Shown piece by piece: positions 1 through 10,464 of a stretch of DNA of 64,000 bases. The stretch is from Ideonella sp. (GTDB lineage Bacteria > Pseudomonadota > Gammaproteobacteria > Burkholderiales > Burkholderiaceae_C): NCBI GenBank assembly GCA_015075545.1, contig JABTUC010000002.1:434001-498000 (forward strand), given 5' to 3'. Position 1 is the first letter of the stretch; the number at the start of each line of letters is the position of its first letter. The translations under genes and the position numbers were made by a program. The notes below the pieces were generated by a model. That model was given only the letters and a program-made list of their open reading frames with translations, ran no database searches and had not been told where the DNA came from.

Positions 1-542
1 GGCAGCTTCAGCTCGACCTTGAACTCGCGCTCTTTCGGAAAGCGCCACACCGCCAGACCGGTGTCCGCTTCGATACGCTGCAAGACATGCTCGGCCGCGG
101 CGGCCGACTCGGCGCCGACCACGAACCACATGTTGAGCCCCGCCGGCGGCCTCGTGGCCTTGCCGTCGGCGCACGGGCACGGCGCGCCGGGCTTGCAGGC
201 GGCCGCCGCGCTCGCGCGATCGGATTCGCGCCGGTAGTTGTGCGCCACCTCGGGCCAGGCGTTCACCTGCTCGGCCACCGCGTCGAAGCGAGCCTCGGGC
301 ACCGCCAGCGCCGCCAGCACGAACACGCCGCCGCTGCGCTCGATCTGGAACAACGGCCCGAAGCGCGTGAGCACGCCGTGCGCCAGCAGGCTGGTCAGGC
401 GGTCGAGCACTTCGTCCTCGCTCAGCCGCAGCTCGCGCCCGACCTCGGCGAACGGCCGGTCGATCAGCGGCAGCCCGCCGTGCAGGCGCTGCATCAGGCG
501 CGCATCGGTGGCGTCGAATCCGGGCGAGTGGTCTTCACGCAT
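1..542 (-). CDS. nirG: NirG-like Lrp/AsnC-family sirohaem decarboxylase subunit (3' end off window)
   Basis: This is an Lrp/AsnC-fold protein of the NirD/L/G/H group, which decarboxylates sirohaem to 12,18-didecarboxysirohaem during haem d1 synthesis in the cytoplasm. The start is MREDHSPGFDATDARLMQRL, an N-terminal winged helix, followed by the family motif HNYRRES and then LNMWFVV. It overlaps the end of the upstream nirDL gene by 8 bp, so the two are translationally coupled. A stretch of about 20 residues with three Cys (ACKPGAPCPCADG) sits between HNYRRE and LNMWFV, where the upstream NirDL has none. The C-terminus lies beyond the window edge. It could be NirH rather than NirG; position after nirDL favours NirG. 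Confidence 0.85.
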   Translation of the reverse strand, partial: MREDHSPGFDATDARLMQRLHGGLPLIDRPFAEVGRELRLSEDEVLDRLTSLLAHGVLTRFGPLFQIERSGGVFVLAALAVPEARFDAVAEQVNAWPEVAHNYRRESDRASAAAACKPGAPCPCADGKATRPPAGLNMWFVVGAESAAAAEHVLQRIEADTGLAVWRFPKEREFKVELKL

Positions 543-1542
543 GGCTGGCCTGCTCTTTCAGATCGCGAAAGCGCCGCGCGCCCTCTTGCTTGAAGCGCCG
601 GCGCGAGAACAGGATCTCGCGCGCGTAGCCATCGAGCCCGGCGCGGCGCGACGCGCCGTCGATCGCCGCGCGCACGCGCTCGCGCTCGCGGCCGTGCACC
701 ATGCAGTACAGGTTGTACGGCCAGCCCGGCGCGCGCGCGCGCCGGTACGCCAGCGTGACCGCGGGGTCGCGCGCCAGCGCCGCGCCGCGGGCGTCGACCG
801 CGTCGTCGGGCACGTCGAACACCGTCATCGCGTTGGCGTCGAAGCCCAGTTCGTGGTGCCGCACGACGACGCCGAAGCGCCGCAGCGCGCCGTCGCGCAA
901 CCAGCGCGCGAGCGTGTCGAGCACCTGCGCGGTGCCGCAGCCGAGCTGCAGCGCCCAGCGGTCGTACGGCCGGGGCACCAGCGGCAGGCCTGCCTCCACG
1001 AGCGCCGCCAGCGGCCAGTCGGCGGCCGGCAGCGGCGCGCTCGCCTCGGCGCGCGCGGCGCTGGGCGCGTGCGACACCGCGCCGCCGAGGTCGAAGCCGA
1101 GGTCGATGCGGTAGGCGCGCTGCATCGGCAGCCGCAGCATCGGCAACTGCAGCACCGCCTGCAGTGCATCGAGCGTGCGCTGCACCGCCGCGACGCTGCG
1201 GCCGCCGAGCACGAACCACAGGTTGAAACGGTGCTCGCGCTCGTAGTTGTGGTTGACGCCGGGCTGCGCCGATACCAGCGCCGCCGCCTCGGCCAGCCGG
1301 CCGTGCGGCGCCGCCAGCGCGGCGAGCACACTGGCGCCGCCGGCACCGGCGGCGAAGACGCCGCCGATGCGACTCAGTGCGCCTTCGGTGCGCAGCCGCC
1401 GATAGTGCGCGAGCACCGCGGCTTCGCCGGCACCGAGCGCCTCGGCGACGTGCGCGAACGGCGCCTCGACGAGCGGGAAGCCGCGCTGCCAGTCGTTGAG
1501 CAGGCGATGACGCAGGGTGTCGGGCGGGTTCATCGGCGCCAT
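535..1542 (-). CDS. nirDL: NirDL fusion, sirohaem decarboxylase
   Basis: A 335-residue protein with two tandem Lrp/AsnC-like halves, corresponding to NirD and NirL fused as in several alpha- and betaproteobacterial denitrifiers. Each half has a winged helix (TLRHRLLNDWQRGFPLV; then AALVEAGLPLVPRPYD) and the effector-domain motif (HNYEREHRFNLWFVL in the first, AYRRARAPGWPYNLYCMV in the second). With NirG/H it removes the acetate carboxyls of sirohaem on the route to haem d1. The ATG at 1542 overlaps the nirF stop by one base; Met4 (1533) is an alternative start. It is the fifth gene of the nirS operon. Confidence 0.92.
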   Translation of the reverse strand: MAPMNPPDTLRHRLLNDWQRGFPLVEAPFAHVAEALGAGEAAVLAHYRRLRTEGALSRIGGVFAAGAGGASVLAALAAPHGRLAEAAALVSAQPGVNHNYEREHRFNLWFVLGGRSVAAVQRTLDALQAVLQLPMLRLPMQRAYRIDLGFDLGGAVSHAPSAARAEASAPLPAADWPLAALVEAGLPLVPRPYDRWALQLGCGTAQVLDTLARWLRDGALRRFGVVVRHHELGFDANAMTVFDVPDDAVDARGAALARDPAVTLAYRRARAPGWPYNLYCMVHGRERERVRAAIDGASRRAGLDGYAREILFSRRRFKQEGARRFRDLKEQASHA

Positions 1543-2729
1543 CAGAAACCGACGCGCGCCGCGCGCGCGGTGAAGAAGATGCCGCTGGGCGAGTCCACCG
1601 GCAGCGATGCCAGGGTCTCGAAGTGCTGCGTGTCGAGCACCACGACGCGGTGGTCGTCGCGCGCGCTCAGCCACACCGCCTCGCCGCGCGGCGTGAACTC
1701 CAGGTGCAGGATCGCGCGGCCGGGCTCGAGCGTGCGCACCACGCGCTGCTCGAGGGTGTCGATCACCTGCACGCGGTGGTAATCGGGCAGCGCGAAGCTC
1801 ACCCACACCTGGCGGCCGTCGGGGCGGGCGATCACGAACACCGGCTGGCCGGCCACCGCGACGCGGCCGACCTCCTGCCAGCTCTGCGTGTCGACCACCA
1901 GCACCTCGTGGCGGCCGATCGCGGGCAGATACGCATGGTGCCCGGCCACCGCCCAGCCGCGCAGGTGCGGCATCTTGTACACCGGCAGCGGCTGCTCGCC
2001 GCGGCCATAGCCGGCGAGGATGCGGCGCGCTCGCGGCTCGCGCTGCCAGAGGTCGATCAGCGCCAGGCCGTCCTCGCCGAACAGGCCGGCGATGTAGTGG
2101 CGGCCGTCGGGGGTGACCAGCGCGTCGTACGGCTGGCGGCCGATGGCGTCGTGGCGCGTGACGCGCGGCGCGGCGGGGTCGCTGAAGTCGGCGATGCAGA
2201 TCGCGTCGGCGTCGAACAGGCTGTAGGCGAAGCGCCGGCCCGGCAGATCGACCAGCCCCACCACGCGCGAGCGCTTGCCTTCGGCGGTGAGCGCGGGCAG
2301 GTCGGCCAGCAGCGCCAGCGTGCGCGCGTCGAACACCTTGATGCCGCCGGGCGTGTAGTTCTGCGCTGCCACCAGCGTGCCGTCGGCCGAGATGGCGCCG
2401 CCGATCGAGTTGCCGGCCTGCATCACGCGCGCGTCGATGCGCCTCGCCAGCAGGTTGACGCGCGTCAGCGCGCCGTCGCGGCCGAACACGAAGGCGCTGC
2501 CGCCGTCGCGCGAGAACACCACCGAGGCGTGCGACAGGTCGCCCAGCCCCCGCACCTCGGCCAGCAGCGCGCGCGAGCTGGTGTTGACGATCGACACCGC
2601 GCCGCGCGCGCGCTGGATCACCACGCCGAGGTCGCCGGTGCCGACCGGTGCAGCCGCACCGGTGGCGCAGCCGCCGAGCCAGGGCGCGAGCAGCGTCGCG
2701 GCCGCACCGAGCGCGTGGCGTCGTCTCAT
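1542..2729 (-). CDS. nirF: NirF, haem d1 biosynthesis dehydrogenase (lipoprotein)
   Basis: A 395-residue beta-propeller protein related to the d1 domain of NirS. NirF acts late in haem d1 synthesis in the periplasm. The N-terminus MRRRHALGAAATLLAPWLGGC ends in a lipobox (LGGC, Cys21), so this copy is probably a membrane-anchored lipoprotein. Propeller motifs include NYTPGGIKVFDA, YDALVTPDGRHYIAGLFGEDGLALIDLW and GRAILHLEFTPRGEAVWLSARDD. The ATG overlaps the nirC stop by four bases (ATGA), which fixes the start. It is followed directly by nirDL. Confidence 0.95.
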   Translation of the reverse strand: MRRRHALGAAATLLAPWLGGCATGAAAPVGTGDLGVVIQRARGAVSIVNTSSRALLAEVRGLGDLSHASVVFSRDGGSAFVFGRDGALTRVNLLARRIDARVMQAGNSIGGAISADGTLVAAQNYTPGGIKVFDARTLALLADLPALTAEGKRSRVVGLVDLPGRRFAYSLFDADAICIADFSDPAAPRVTRHDAIGRQPYDALVTPDGRHYIAGLFGEDGLALIDLWQREPRARRILAGYGRGEQPLPVYKMPHLRGWAVAGHHAYLPAIGRHEVLVVDTQSWQEVGRVAVAGQPVFVIARPDGRQVWVSFALPDYHRVQVIDTLEQRVVRTLEPGRAILHLEFTPRGEAVWLSARDDHRVVVLDTQHFETLASLPVDSPSGIFFTARAARVGF

Positions 2730-3061
2730 CGTGCGACTTTCGCTTCGTGCGGAAAGCCGCGCGCCAGTTGCTCGGCGATCCAGCGTGCGTCGCCATCGCT
2801 CAGCAGCGCGCGCCACGGCGGCATCGGCGTGCCGGGGCGGCCGTGCACGATGGTGGCGGCCATCGCATCGGTCGGCTTGCCGGCCAGCGCATCGCGCGTC
2901 AGCGCGGGGCCCAACCCGCCGCTCAGGTGCATGCCGTGGCAGGCACCGCAGTCCTGCCGCACCATTCGCGTCAGCTCGCGCTGGCGTGCGGGGTCGATCG
3001 CCTGTGCGCCGCTCGCTCCCGCGAAGGAGCCGAGCAGCAGCGCGACGGCCCACGCGCGCAC
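2726..3061 (-). CDS. nirC: NirC, periplasmic c-type cytochrome
   Basis: A 111-residue exported monohaem cytochrome c with a signal peptide ending near GASGAQA and one haem site CGACH (Cys38, Cys41, His42). A Met-containing loop (TPMPPW) is a candidate sixth ligand. NirC is thought to pass electrons to NirS or NirF during haem d1 insertion or maturation. The start is GTG, preceded by a strong GGAGG. The stop overlaps nirF by ATGA. Gene order S-M-C-F matches classical nir operons and supports the name. Confidence 0.9.
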   Translation of the reverse strand: MRAWAVALLLGSFAGASGAQAIDPARQRELTRMVRQDCGACHGMHLSGGLGPALTRDALAGKPTDAMAATIVHGRPGTPMPPWRALLSDGDARWIAEQLARGFPHEAKVAR

Positions 3062-3082
3062 GATGCCTCCCGGTGCCGGGCC

Positions 3083-3400
3083 TCAGCGCTTGAGAATGAA
3101 CTCGACGGCCGCCTTCAGGTCGGCGTCGTTGATCTTGTCGGGCGTGTTCGGCGCCATCGGAATCGGGCCGAACACCCCCGAGCCGCCCTTGCGCACCTTG
3201 TCCATCAGCTTGGCCACCACGTCCTGGCCCTTGTACTTGGCCGCGATATCCTTGAACGACGGCCCGACCAGCTTCTTGTCCTTGGTGTGGCAGGCCAGGC
3301 AGCCAGCCTTGTTCATCGCCTCTTCGGGGGTGGCGGCCAGCGCGCCGGTGGCCGCGAAGGCCAGCGTCAGCGCCGCCAGTGCAATGCAGCGGGTGTTCAT
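3083..3400 (-). CDS. nirM: NirM-type cytochrome c551/c552
   Basis: A 105-residue class I cytochrome c with a cleaved signal (MNTRCIALAALTLAFAATGALA), haem motif CLACH (Cys34, Cys37, His38) and the ligand loop GPIPMAPN (Met82). It is the periplasmic electron donor to cytochrome cd1 nitrite reductase. It lies 11 bp downstream of nirS and 21 bp upstream of nirC in the same orientation. Its length is normal for the family. Confidence 0.95.
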   Translation of the reverse strand: MNTRCIALAALTLAFAATGALAATPEEAMNKAGCLACHTKDKKLVGPSFKDIAAKYKGQDVVAKLMDKVRKGGSGVFGPIPMAPNTPDKINDADLKAAVEFILKR

Positions 3401-3411
3401 GTTGTCCTCGG

Positions 3412-5296
<1,885 letters not shown>

Positions 5297-5493
5297 TTTG
5301 CGGGTCGCGTGCTGCTCGTCTCGGCCGCTGCATTCAGACACCGTCGCGTCAGCGCACGTCGACGAAAAAGATGAACCGGATCAAGGACGCGTCGGTGGCG
5401 TGCGCACTAGGTTGCCGAACAGGGCAGTGCGGCGCCACGGCAGGGGGGCGATTGCGCGCGAAAGAATCCGACCCAGACGCCACTGACGCCATC

Positions 5494-8472
5494 GTGCCGC
5501 GGCTCTTGCTGCTGGGGCGGCCCGAGTTCGTCGGCGCGGCGGTGCCGGTGGCCTTCGCGCCGGAGCGACGCTTTCAACTGCTGGCGCTGCTGGCGGTGCA
5601 AGCAGGGCAGTGGGTGTCGCGCGACCGCCTGGCCGCGCTGCTGTGGCCCGAGCGCAGCAACGCCCAGGCGCGGCGCAACCTGCGCCACGTGGTGTTCAAG
5701 GCACGCGATCTTGCCGGCGATCTGCAGGCCAGCGACCACGCCCTGTGCTGGGAGGTGGCCACCGACCTGCGCGCCTTCGAGCAGCAGCTCGATGCCGGGC
5801 AGCCCGCGCAGGCCGTCGCGCTGCGCCGCGGCGCGCTGCTCGAAGGGCTCGACGACGACGCCAACCCTGCGTTTGCCGAGTGGCTGGCCGCCGAGCGCCA
5901 GCGCTTCGACGCACGCTGGCGCCAGGCCGCGCTGCAGGCACTGGCCGGCGCGGCGGCCGACCAGCGCATCGAGCTGGCGCGCCACCTGCGCAGCGTCGAC
6001 CCGCTCGACGAAGACGCGCTCGAAGCGCAGTTGCGCGCGCACATCGAGCTGGGCCACGCCGCGCGCGCCTGGCAGCTCTACCGCGAGTACGCGCAGGCCC
6101 TGGCCGAAGCCCTGGGCGTCGAGCCCCCGCACCGCCTGCGCGACCTGCTCGAGCGCGAGGCCCCCGTCGGCGGCGTCGCCGCGCCGAGCGCGCCGCCGGC
6201 CAGCGAAGCCGCCGCGTTCGTCGGCCGGCGCAGCGAGCTGGCCGAGCTGAAGCGGCTGCTCGAAGGCGACGGCGCGCGCGCCATCACCCTCGTCGGCCCG
6301 GGCGGCGTCGGCAAGAGCACCCTGGCGCGGCGCGCGCTGCAGGCGGCGGCCGAGGCCTTCCCCGGCGGGCGCGCCTGGGTCGAGCTGCAAGACCTCGGCG
6401 AGCCCGGCGCGGTGCTGGCGCGCATCGCCGATCAACTCGGCGTGCCGATCGACGACGCGCGCGACCCGGTGGCACAGATCGGCCGCCAGCTCGGCGCGCA
6501 GCGCGTGCTGTGCGTGCTCGACAACGCCGAGCACCTGGCCGAGTTGCCCGGGCTGATCGAGCGGCTGCTGGCCGCCGCGCCGGCGCTGCGGCTGCTCACC
6601 ACCTCGCGCGTGCGACTGGGCCACGCCGGCGAACACCTGCTGCCGCTGGCGGGCCTGGCGGTGCCCGACGAGGACAGCCGCGACCTCGACGCCGCCGGCG
6701 CGTTCGATGCCGTGCGCCTGTTCGAGCAGCGTGCGTCAGCAGCGCAGCGCAGCTTCTCGCTGGCGCGGCACCTGGGCGCGGTAATCGACATCGTCCAAGC
6801 CGTCGGCGGGCTGCCGCTGGCCATCGAGCTGGCCGCCGGCTGGGTGCGGCTGCTGCCGCCCGAGGAGATCGCGCAGGACCTGCGCCGCTCGATCGACCTG
6901 CTCGAGCGCGACCCGGCCGCTGCAGCGCCGGCGCGGCCCGAGCACGACAGCGCGCGCGCCGTGCTCGAGCGCTCGTGGAGCCTGCTGGCGCCGCGCGAGC
7001 GCGAGGCGCTGGCCGCGCTCGCGGTGTTCCAGGGCGGCTTCACGCGCGCGGCGGCGCTGGCGGTGGCGCAGGTGGCGCTGCCGCTGCTGTCGTCGCTGGT
7101 CGACAAGAGCCTGCTGGCGGTCGACGAGGCCGGGCGCTTCGGGCTGCACCCGCTGGTGGCGGCGTTCGCTGCGCAGCGGCTGGCCGGCGACGGCGCGCGT
7201 GCCGACGAGCTCGCGCAGCGGCACGCGGCGCACTATGCGCAGTACCTCGGCGAGAGCGCCGCTCGCGTGCACGGCGACCATCGGCCGCTGGTCGAAGCGA
7301 TGGAGGCCGAGTACGCCAACTGCCGCGCGGCCTGGCAGCGCGCGGTGAGCCTCGGTCGCGCCGAGTGGCTTGCCCAGGCAACGCGTGCGTGGGGCATCTA
7401 CTTCGACGTGCGGGGCCGCGCCGCCGAAGGCATCGCGCACTTTCGAGGCGCGCTCGACGTCGGTGCGCACGGGCCGGGGCTGGCGCTGGCCGCCGACGTG
7501 CGCTCGTCGCTGGCGCGGCTGCACTATGTGCGCGGCGAGTACCAGACGGGCCTGGCCATCGCCCTGTCGGGGGCCGAACTGGCCGAGCAGTGCGGCGACC
7601 GGCGCACCTGGTACCGCTGCCTGTCCAATGCCGGGGGCTGCCATTCGGCGCAGGCGCAGTGGAGCGACGCCCGGCTGTGCTTCGAGCGCGCGCTGGCGAT
7701 CGGCCGCGAAGACGGCGTGGCGATCGAGATCGCCACCGCCCACAGCAACCTCGGCATCGAGGCCAAGAACCAAGGCCGCTGGGACGACGCGCTCGCGCAC
7801 TACGAGCAGGCGCTGGCCATCGAGCGCGAACAGGGGCGCCACGCCGCGGTCGTGCGCTGCCTGGGCAACCTGGGCGGGATGCACCTGTCGCGCGGCCACT
7901 GGGAGCAGGCCCGGCAGTGCATGGACGAGGGCCTGCGCGCGAGCGAGCGCTACCGCGTCGACATGTTCGTGCCGATCCACGCCTGCGGGCTCGGCGAAGC
8001 GCTGCTCGAACTCGGCGACCTCGCCGATGCCGAGCGCCACCTGCTGCGCGCGCTGGAGCGGGCCCGCAGCATCGACCTGCCGATCATCGTGGTGAACGCC
8101 GAGGCCAACCTGGGCCGCATCGCGATCGCGCGCGGCGACGCCGCCGGCGCGCTCGAACGCCTGCGCTCGGCGGCACGCGGCGCGGTCGAGCGAGGCTGGA
8201 CGAACATGAGCCTGCACCTCGCGATGCTGTTCGGCGAGTGGCTGCGCGCCACCGGGCAGCGCCTCGACGCGGCGCGCATCTGGCGCATGGTGGCCGCGCA
8301 CCCGCAGGCCGACGCCGGCATGCGCGATCGGGCGCAGCGCTGGGGCCACGCGCTGGGCCTGGCGGCGGCGCTGCAAGCGCAGGCCGACGACGAGCCGGTC
8401 ACGCTCGGCGCGGTGACGGATCGCCTGCTGTCCGACCGCGCGCCGGCAAGCGCCGCGGCCGACAAACGCTAA
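5494..8472 (+). CDS. AfsR/SARP-like BTAD–NB-ARC–TPR transcriptional regulator
   Basis: A large cytoplasmic regulator of about 992 residues. An N-terminal winged helix (LLALLAVQAGQWVSRDRLAALLWPE, RRNLRHVVFKAR) is followed by a bacterial transcriptional activator domain (to about residue 225). A STAND ATPase follows with a P-loop GPGGVGKST (269-277), Walker B-like VLCVLDNAEH, LLTTSR and GLPLAIELAAG, then a long TPR region (about 620-950). Such proteins are common in actinomycete metabolism control and less usual in proteobacteria. The GTG at 5494 begins a normal domain edge; an in-frame ATG at 5371 would add 41 atypical residues. The target is unknown; the lipoprotein genes directly downstream on the same strand are candidates. 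Confidence 0.85.
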   Translation: MPRLLLLGRPEFVGAAVPVAFAPERRFQLLALLAVQAGQWVSRDRLAALLWPERSNAQARRNLRHVVFKARDLAGDLQASDHALCWEVATDLRAFEQQLDAGQPAQAVALRRGALLEGLDDDANPAFAEWLAAERQRFDARWRQAALQALAGAAADQRIELARHLRSVDPLDEDALEAQLRAHIELGHAARAWQLYREYAQALAEALGVEPPHRLRDLLEREAPVGGVAAPSAPPASEAAAFVGRRSELAELKRLLEGDGARAITLVGPGGVGKSTLARRALQAAAEAFPGGRAWVELQDLGEPGAVLARIADQLGVPIDDARDPVAQIGRQLGAQRVLCVLDNAEHLAELPGLIERLLAAAPALRLLTTSRVRLGHAGEHLLPLAGLAVPDEDSRDLDAAGAFDAVRLFEQRASAAQRSFSLARHLGAVIDIVQAVGGLPLAIELAAGWVRLLPPEEIAQDLRRSIDLLERDPAAAAPARPEHDSARAVLERSWSLLAPREREALAALAVFQGGFTRAAALAVAQVALPLLSSLVDKSLLAVDEAGRFGLHPLVAAFAAQRLAGDGARADELAQRHAAHYAQYLGESAARVHGDHRPLVEAMEAEYANCRAAWQRAVSLGRAEWLAQATRAWGIYFDVRGRAAEGIAHFRGALDVGAHGPGLALAADVRSSLARLHYVRGEYQTGLAIALSGAELAEQCGDRRTWYRCLSNAGGCHSAQAQWSDARLCFERALAIGREDGVAIEIATAHSNLGIEAKNQGRWDDALAHYEQALAIEREQGRHAAVVRCLGNLGGMHLSRGHWEQARQCMDEGLRASERYRVDMFVPIHACGLGEALLELGDLADAERHLLRALERARSIDLPIIVVNAEANLGRIAIARGDAAGALERLRSAARGAVERGWTNMSLHLAMLFGEWLRATGQRLDAARIWRMVAAHPQADAGMRDRAQRWGHALGLAAALQAQADDEPVTLGAVTDRLLSDRAPASAAADKR

Positions 8473-8526
8473 GCAAACGCCCCCCGTTCTAAGGTTCGCC
8501 GCGAGGTCATCGCAGCGGAGCGGACC

Positions 8527-8751
8527 ATGAGCGAACCCCGGCTGTTTCTCGTGCGGGTGTGGCAGCACCTGAGCCAGTTTCGCGCCGCCGTGCGCGGCGT
8601 CGACCAGGACGAGCCGCGGCTGTTCGACGAGCCGGCGCAACTCGGCGAGTTCCTGCGCGAGGCCAGCGCCGATGCGGCGCCGCCACCAGCCACGACCGAC
8701 GCACCGGCCGCACCGGCCGCACCGACATCGAGGGGGAACCGATCATGCTGA
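8527..8751 (+). CDS. Small hypothetical protein
   Basis: A 74-residue ORF, MSEPRLFLVRVWQHLSQFRA at the start, acidic in the middle and Pro/Ala-rich at the end. It is preceded by GGAGCGG at a plausible ribosome-binding distance, and its end overlaps the start of the next lipoprotein gene by 7 bp. I recognise no domain. The position between the BTAD regulator and a lipoprotein, and the overlap, support a real gene, but the Pro/Ala tail could be chance in this GC-rich DNA. Confidence 0.5.
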   Translation: MSEPRLFLVRVWQHLSQFRAAVRGVDQDEPRLFDEPAQLGEFLREASADAAPPPATTDAPAAPAAPTSRGNRSC

Positions 8752-10400
8752 ACCACCTTCGGAGCTTTGCGCTCGTACTGGCCGCACTGCTGGCCGCCTG
8801 CGGCGGTGGCGGAGACGCCAACACGCCGTCGGCCGGCCCCAACCTGACGACCGAACCCGATCGCGCGGTCACCGCGACCATCGGCACGCAAGGCGGCACG
8901 CTGAGCGCCACGTCGAGCGCCGGCGTCGTCTACACGCTCACGGTGCCGCCGCTGGCGCTGGCCGAGCCGCGCGCGATCACGCTGACGCCGGTGGCCGCGA
9001 TCCGCGGGCTCGCGCTGGCTGGCGGCATGGCCGCTGCGGTCGACCTGCAGCCCAGCGGGCTGGTGTTCGACCTGCCGGCGACGCTGACCATCGCGGCCGC
9101 GACCGCGGCACCGGCCGGGCAACTGGCGATCGCGCTCGAATACGAGGGCGACGCCACCCGCTTCACGCCCACCCTCGCGCGGCGCAGCGCCGGCACCTGG
9201 ACGCTGCTCGTCTCGCACTTCAGCGGCGCGGCCGTCGGCTTCGGCACCACGCAGGAGCTGTCGCGCCTGGTGTCGTCGGTGAACGCGGGCGGCTCGGCCG
9301 CCTTCATTGCCCAGCTCGTTGCCGCCTGGTCGGCCCCGACGCGCGACGCGCGCGCCGAGCTCGCGGTGTTCGTCGCCTGGTTCCAGACCGTGCTGTTGCC
9401 GCAGATCCAGGGCGCCGCCACCGACGCCGAGCTGCACCGCGCGGTGAGCCAGCAGCAGCACTGGTCGGAGTTGATCTCGATGACGGGCACCTGCGACCTG
9501 CTGAGCGGGTCACCGAGCTGCGCCGAGGTGCTCGACCCGCTGCACGAGGCCGCGCGCCTGGCGCTCGCCCCGCAACTGCGCAGCGCGATCTTCGGCAACA
9601 ACGAGGTGTGCGCGGCGCAACAGAGCCTGTCGGCGCTGATGAACGTGCTGTTCTGGCAGGGCCTGGCCACGCACTTCGGCATCGACACCGCGCAGCACGG
9701 GCTCGATCTCCCGACGGTGCTGGCGGGGCTGTGCGCACGGCCGGTGCTGGAGTCGTTCGCGCTCGACGAACCGCTGAGCGCGGGCTTCCCGTACTCGCTC
9801 GACCTGCACCTCGCGCTGCGGTTCGGGCAGAACGCGCAAGGGCAGCAGGTGCCGTTCCAGGTCGACCTGGCCGCCAGCAACGCCACGCTGCAGAACCCGA
9901 GCGGGTTCACCAACGCGCAGGGGCTCTACACGACGGTGATCACCGCCAGCGGCAACGGCCCGCTGGAGGTGACCGGCAAGGCCTGCCTGGTCGCGCCCGG
10001 CACGACGCAGGTCACGCCCGTGTGCGGCAACGTCGCGGTGCAGCGGCGCGCCCTCGACCTGACCGGCGTCTGGAGCGGACAGTTCTACGACCGGCGCGTC
10101 AACCCGAACGGCAGCGTCGTCGAGTTCACCGGCCCGGTGACCGTGACGCTGAACCAGAACCAGAACGCGATCTCCGGCAGCTACGCGGTGCCCAACGGTT
10201 CTTCCGGCGGCGTGACGGCAACCCTCAGCGGGGGCCAGTTGTTCAACTACACGCTGTCGCAATCGGCGCCGTGCGGCGGCACTTACGTCGGCCTGGCCAC
10301 CGTGTCGGCCGACGGCAACACGATCACCGCCAACGTCAGCGGGTCGACCTGCCTCGGAACCCACACCGGCAGCTCGACCGTGACGCGCCAAGGGCCGTAG
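8745..10400 (+). CDS. Poly-Gly lipoprotein of unknown function
   Basis: A 551-residue exported protein with signal MLNHLRSFALVLAALLAAC and lipid Cys19, then GGGG, a linker form common in Burkholderiales surface proteins. A beta-rich ZU5-like segment (GGTLSATSSAGVVYTLTVPPLALAEPRAITLTPVA) follows, where a polar-to-hydrophobic alternation is clear. The C-terminus (LTGVWSGQFYDRRVNPNGSVVEFTGPVTVTLNQNQNAISG) looks like a lipocalin-like/META-type beta domain. Ribosome site GAGGGGGAA precedes the ATG. It is the first of three adjacent genes with nearly the same signal peptide. Function unknown. Confidence 0.8.
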   Translation: MLNHLRSFALVLAALLAACGGGGDANTPSAGPNLTTEPDRAVTATIGTQGGTLSATSSAGVVYTLTVPPLALAEPRAITLTPVAAIRGLALAGGMAAAVDLQPSGLVFDLPATLTIAAATAAPAGQLAIALEYEGDATRFTPTLARRSAGTWTLLVSHFSGAAVGFGTTQELSRLVSSVNAGGSAAFIAQLVAAWSAPTRDARAELAVFVAWFQTVLLPQIQGAATDAELHRAVSQQQHWSELISMTGTCDLLSGSPSCAEVLDPLHEAARLALAPQLRSAIFGNNEVCAAQQSLSALMNVLFWQGLATHFGIDTAQHGLDLPTVLAGLCARPVLESFALDEPLSAGFPYSLDLHLALRFGQNAQGQQVPFQVDLAASNATLQNPSGFTNAQGLYTTVITASGNGPLEVTGKACLVAPGTTQVTPVCGNVAVQRRALDLTGVWSGQFYDRRVNPNGSVVEFTGPVTVTLNQNQNAISGSYAVPNGSSGGVTATLSGGQLFNYTLSQSAPCGGTYVGLATVSADGNTITANVSGSTCLGTHTGSSTVTRQGP

Positions 10401-10464
10401 CCGCGCCTGGTCGCCAGCCCGTCGCGCTCACCACCCAAGCCAGACCTTCGCAGGGAGTCAGACC

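Noticed and set aside
6736..8640. Long open frame (634 codons) on the strand opposite the BTAD regulator
   Set aside because: It is the antisense shadow of a GC-rich gene; no domain and no ribosome site, while the plus strand has clear ATPase motifs.
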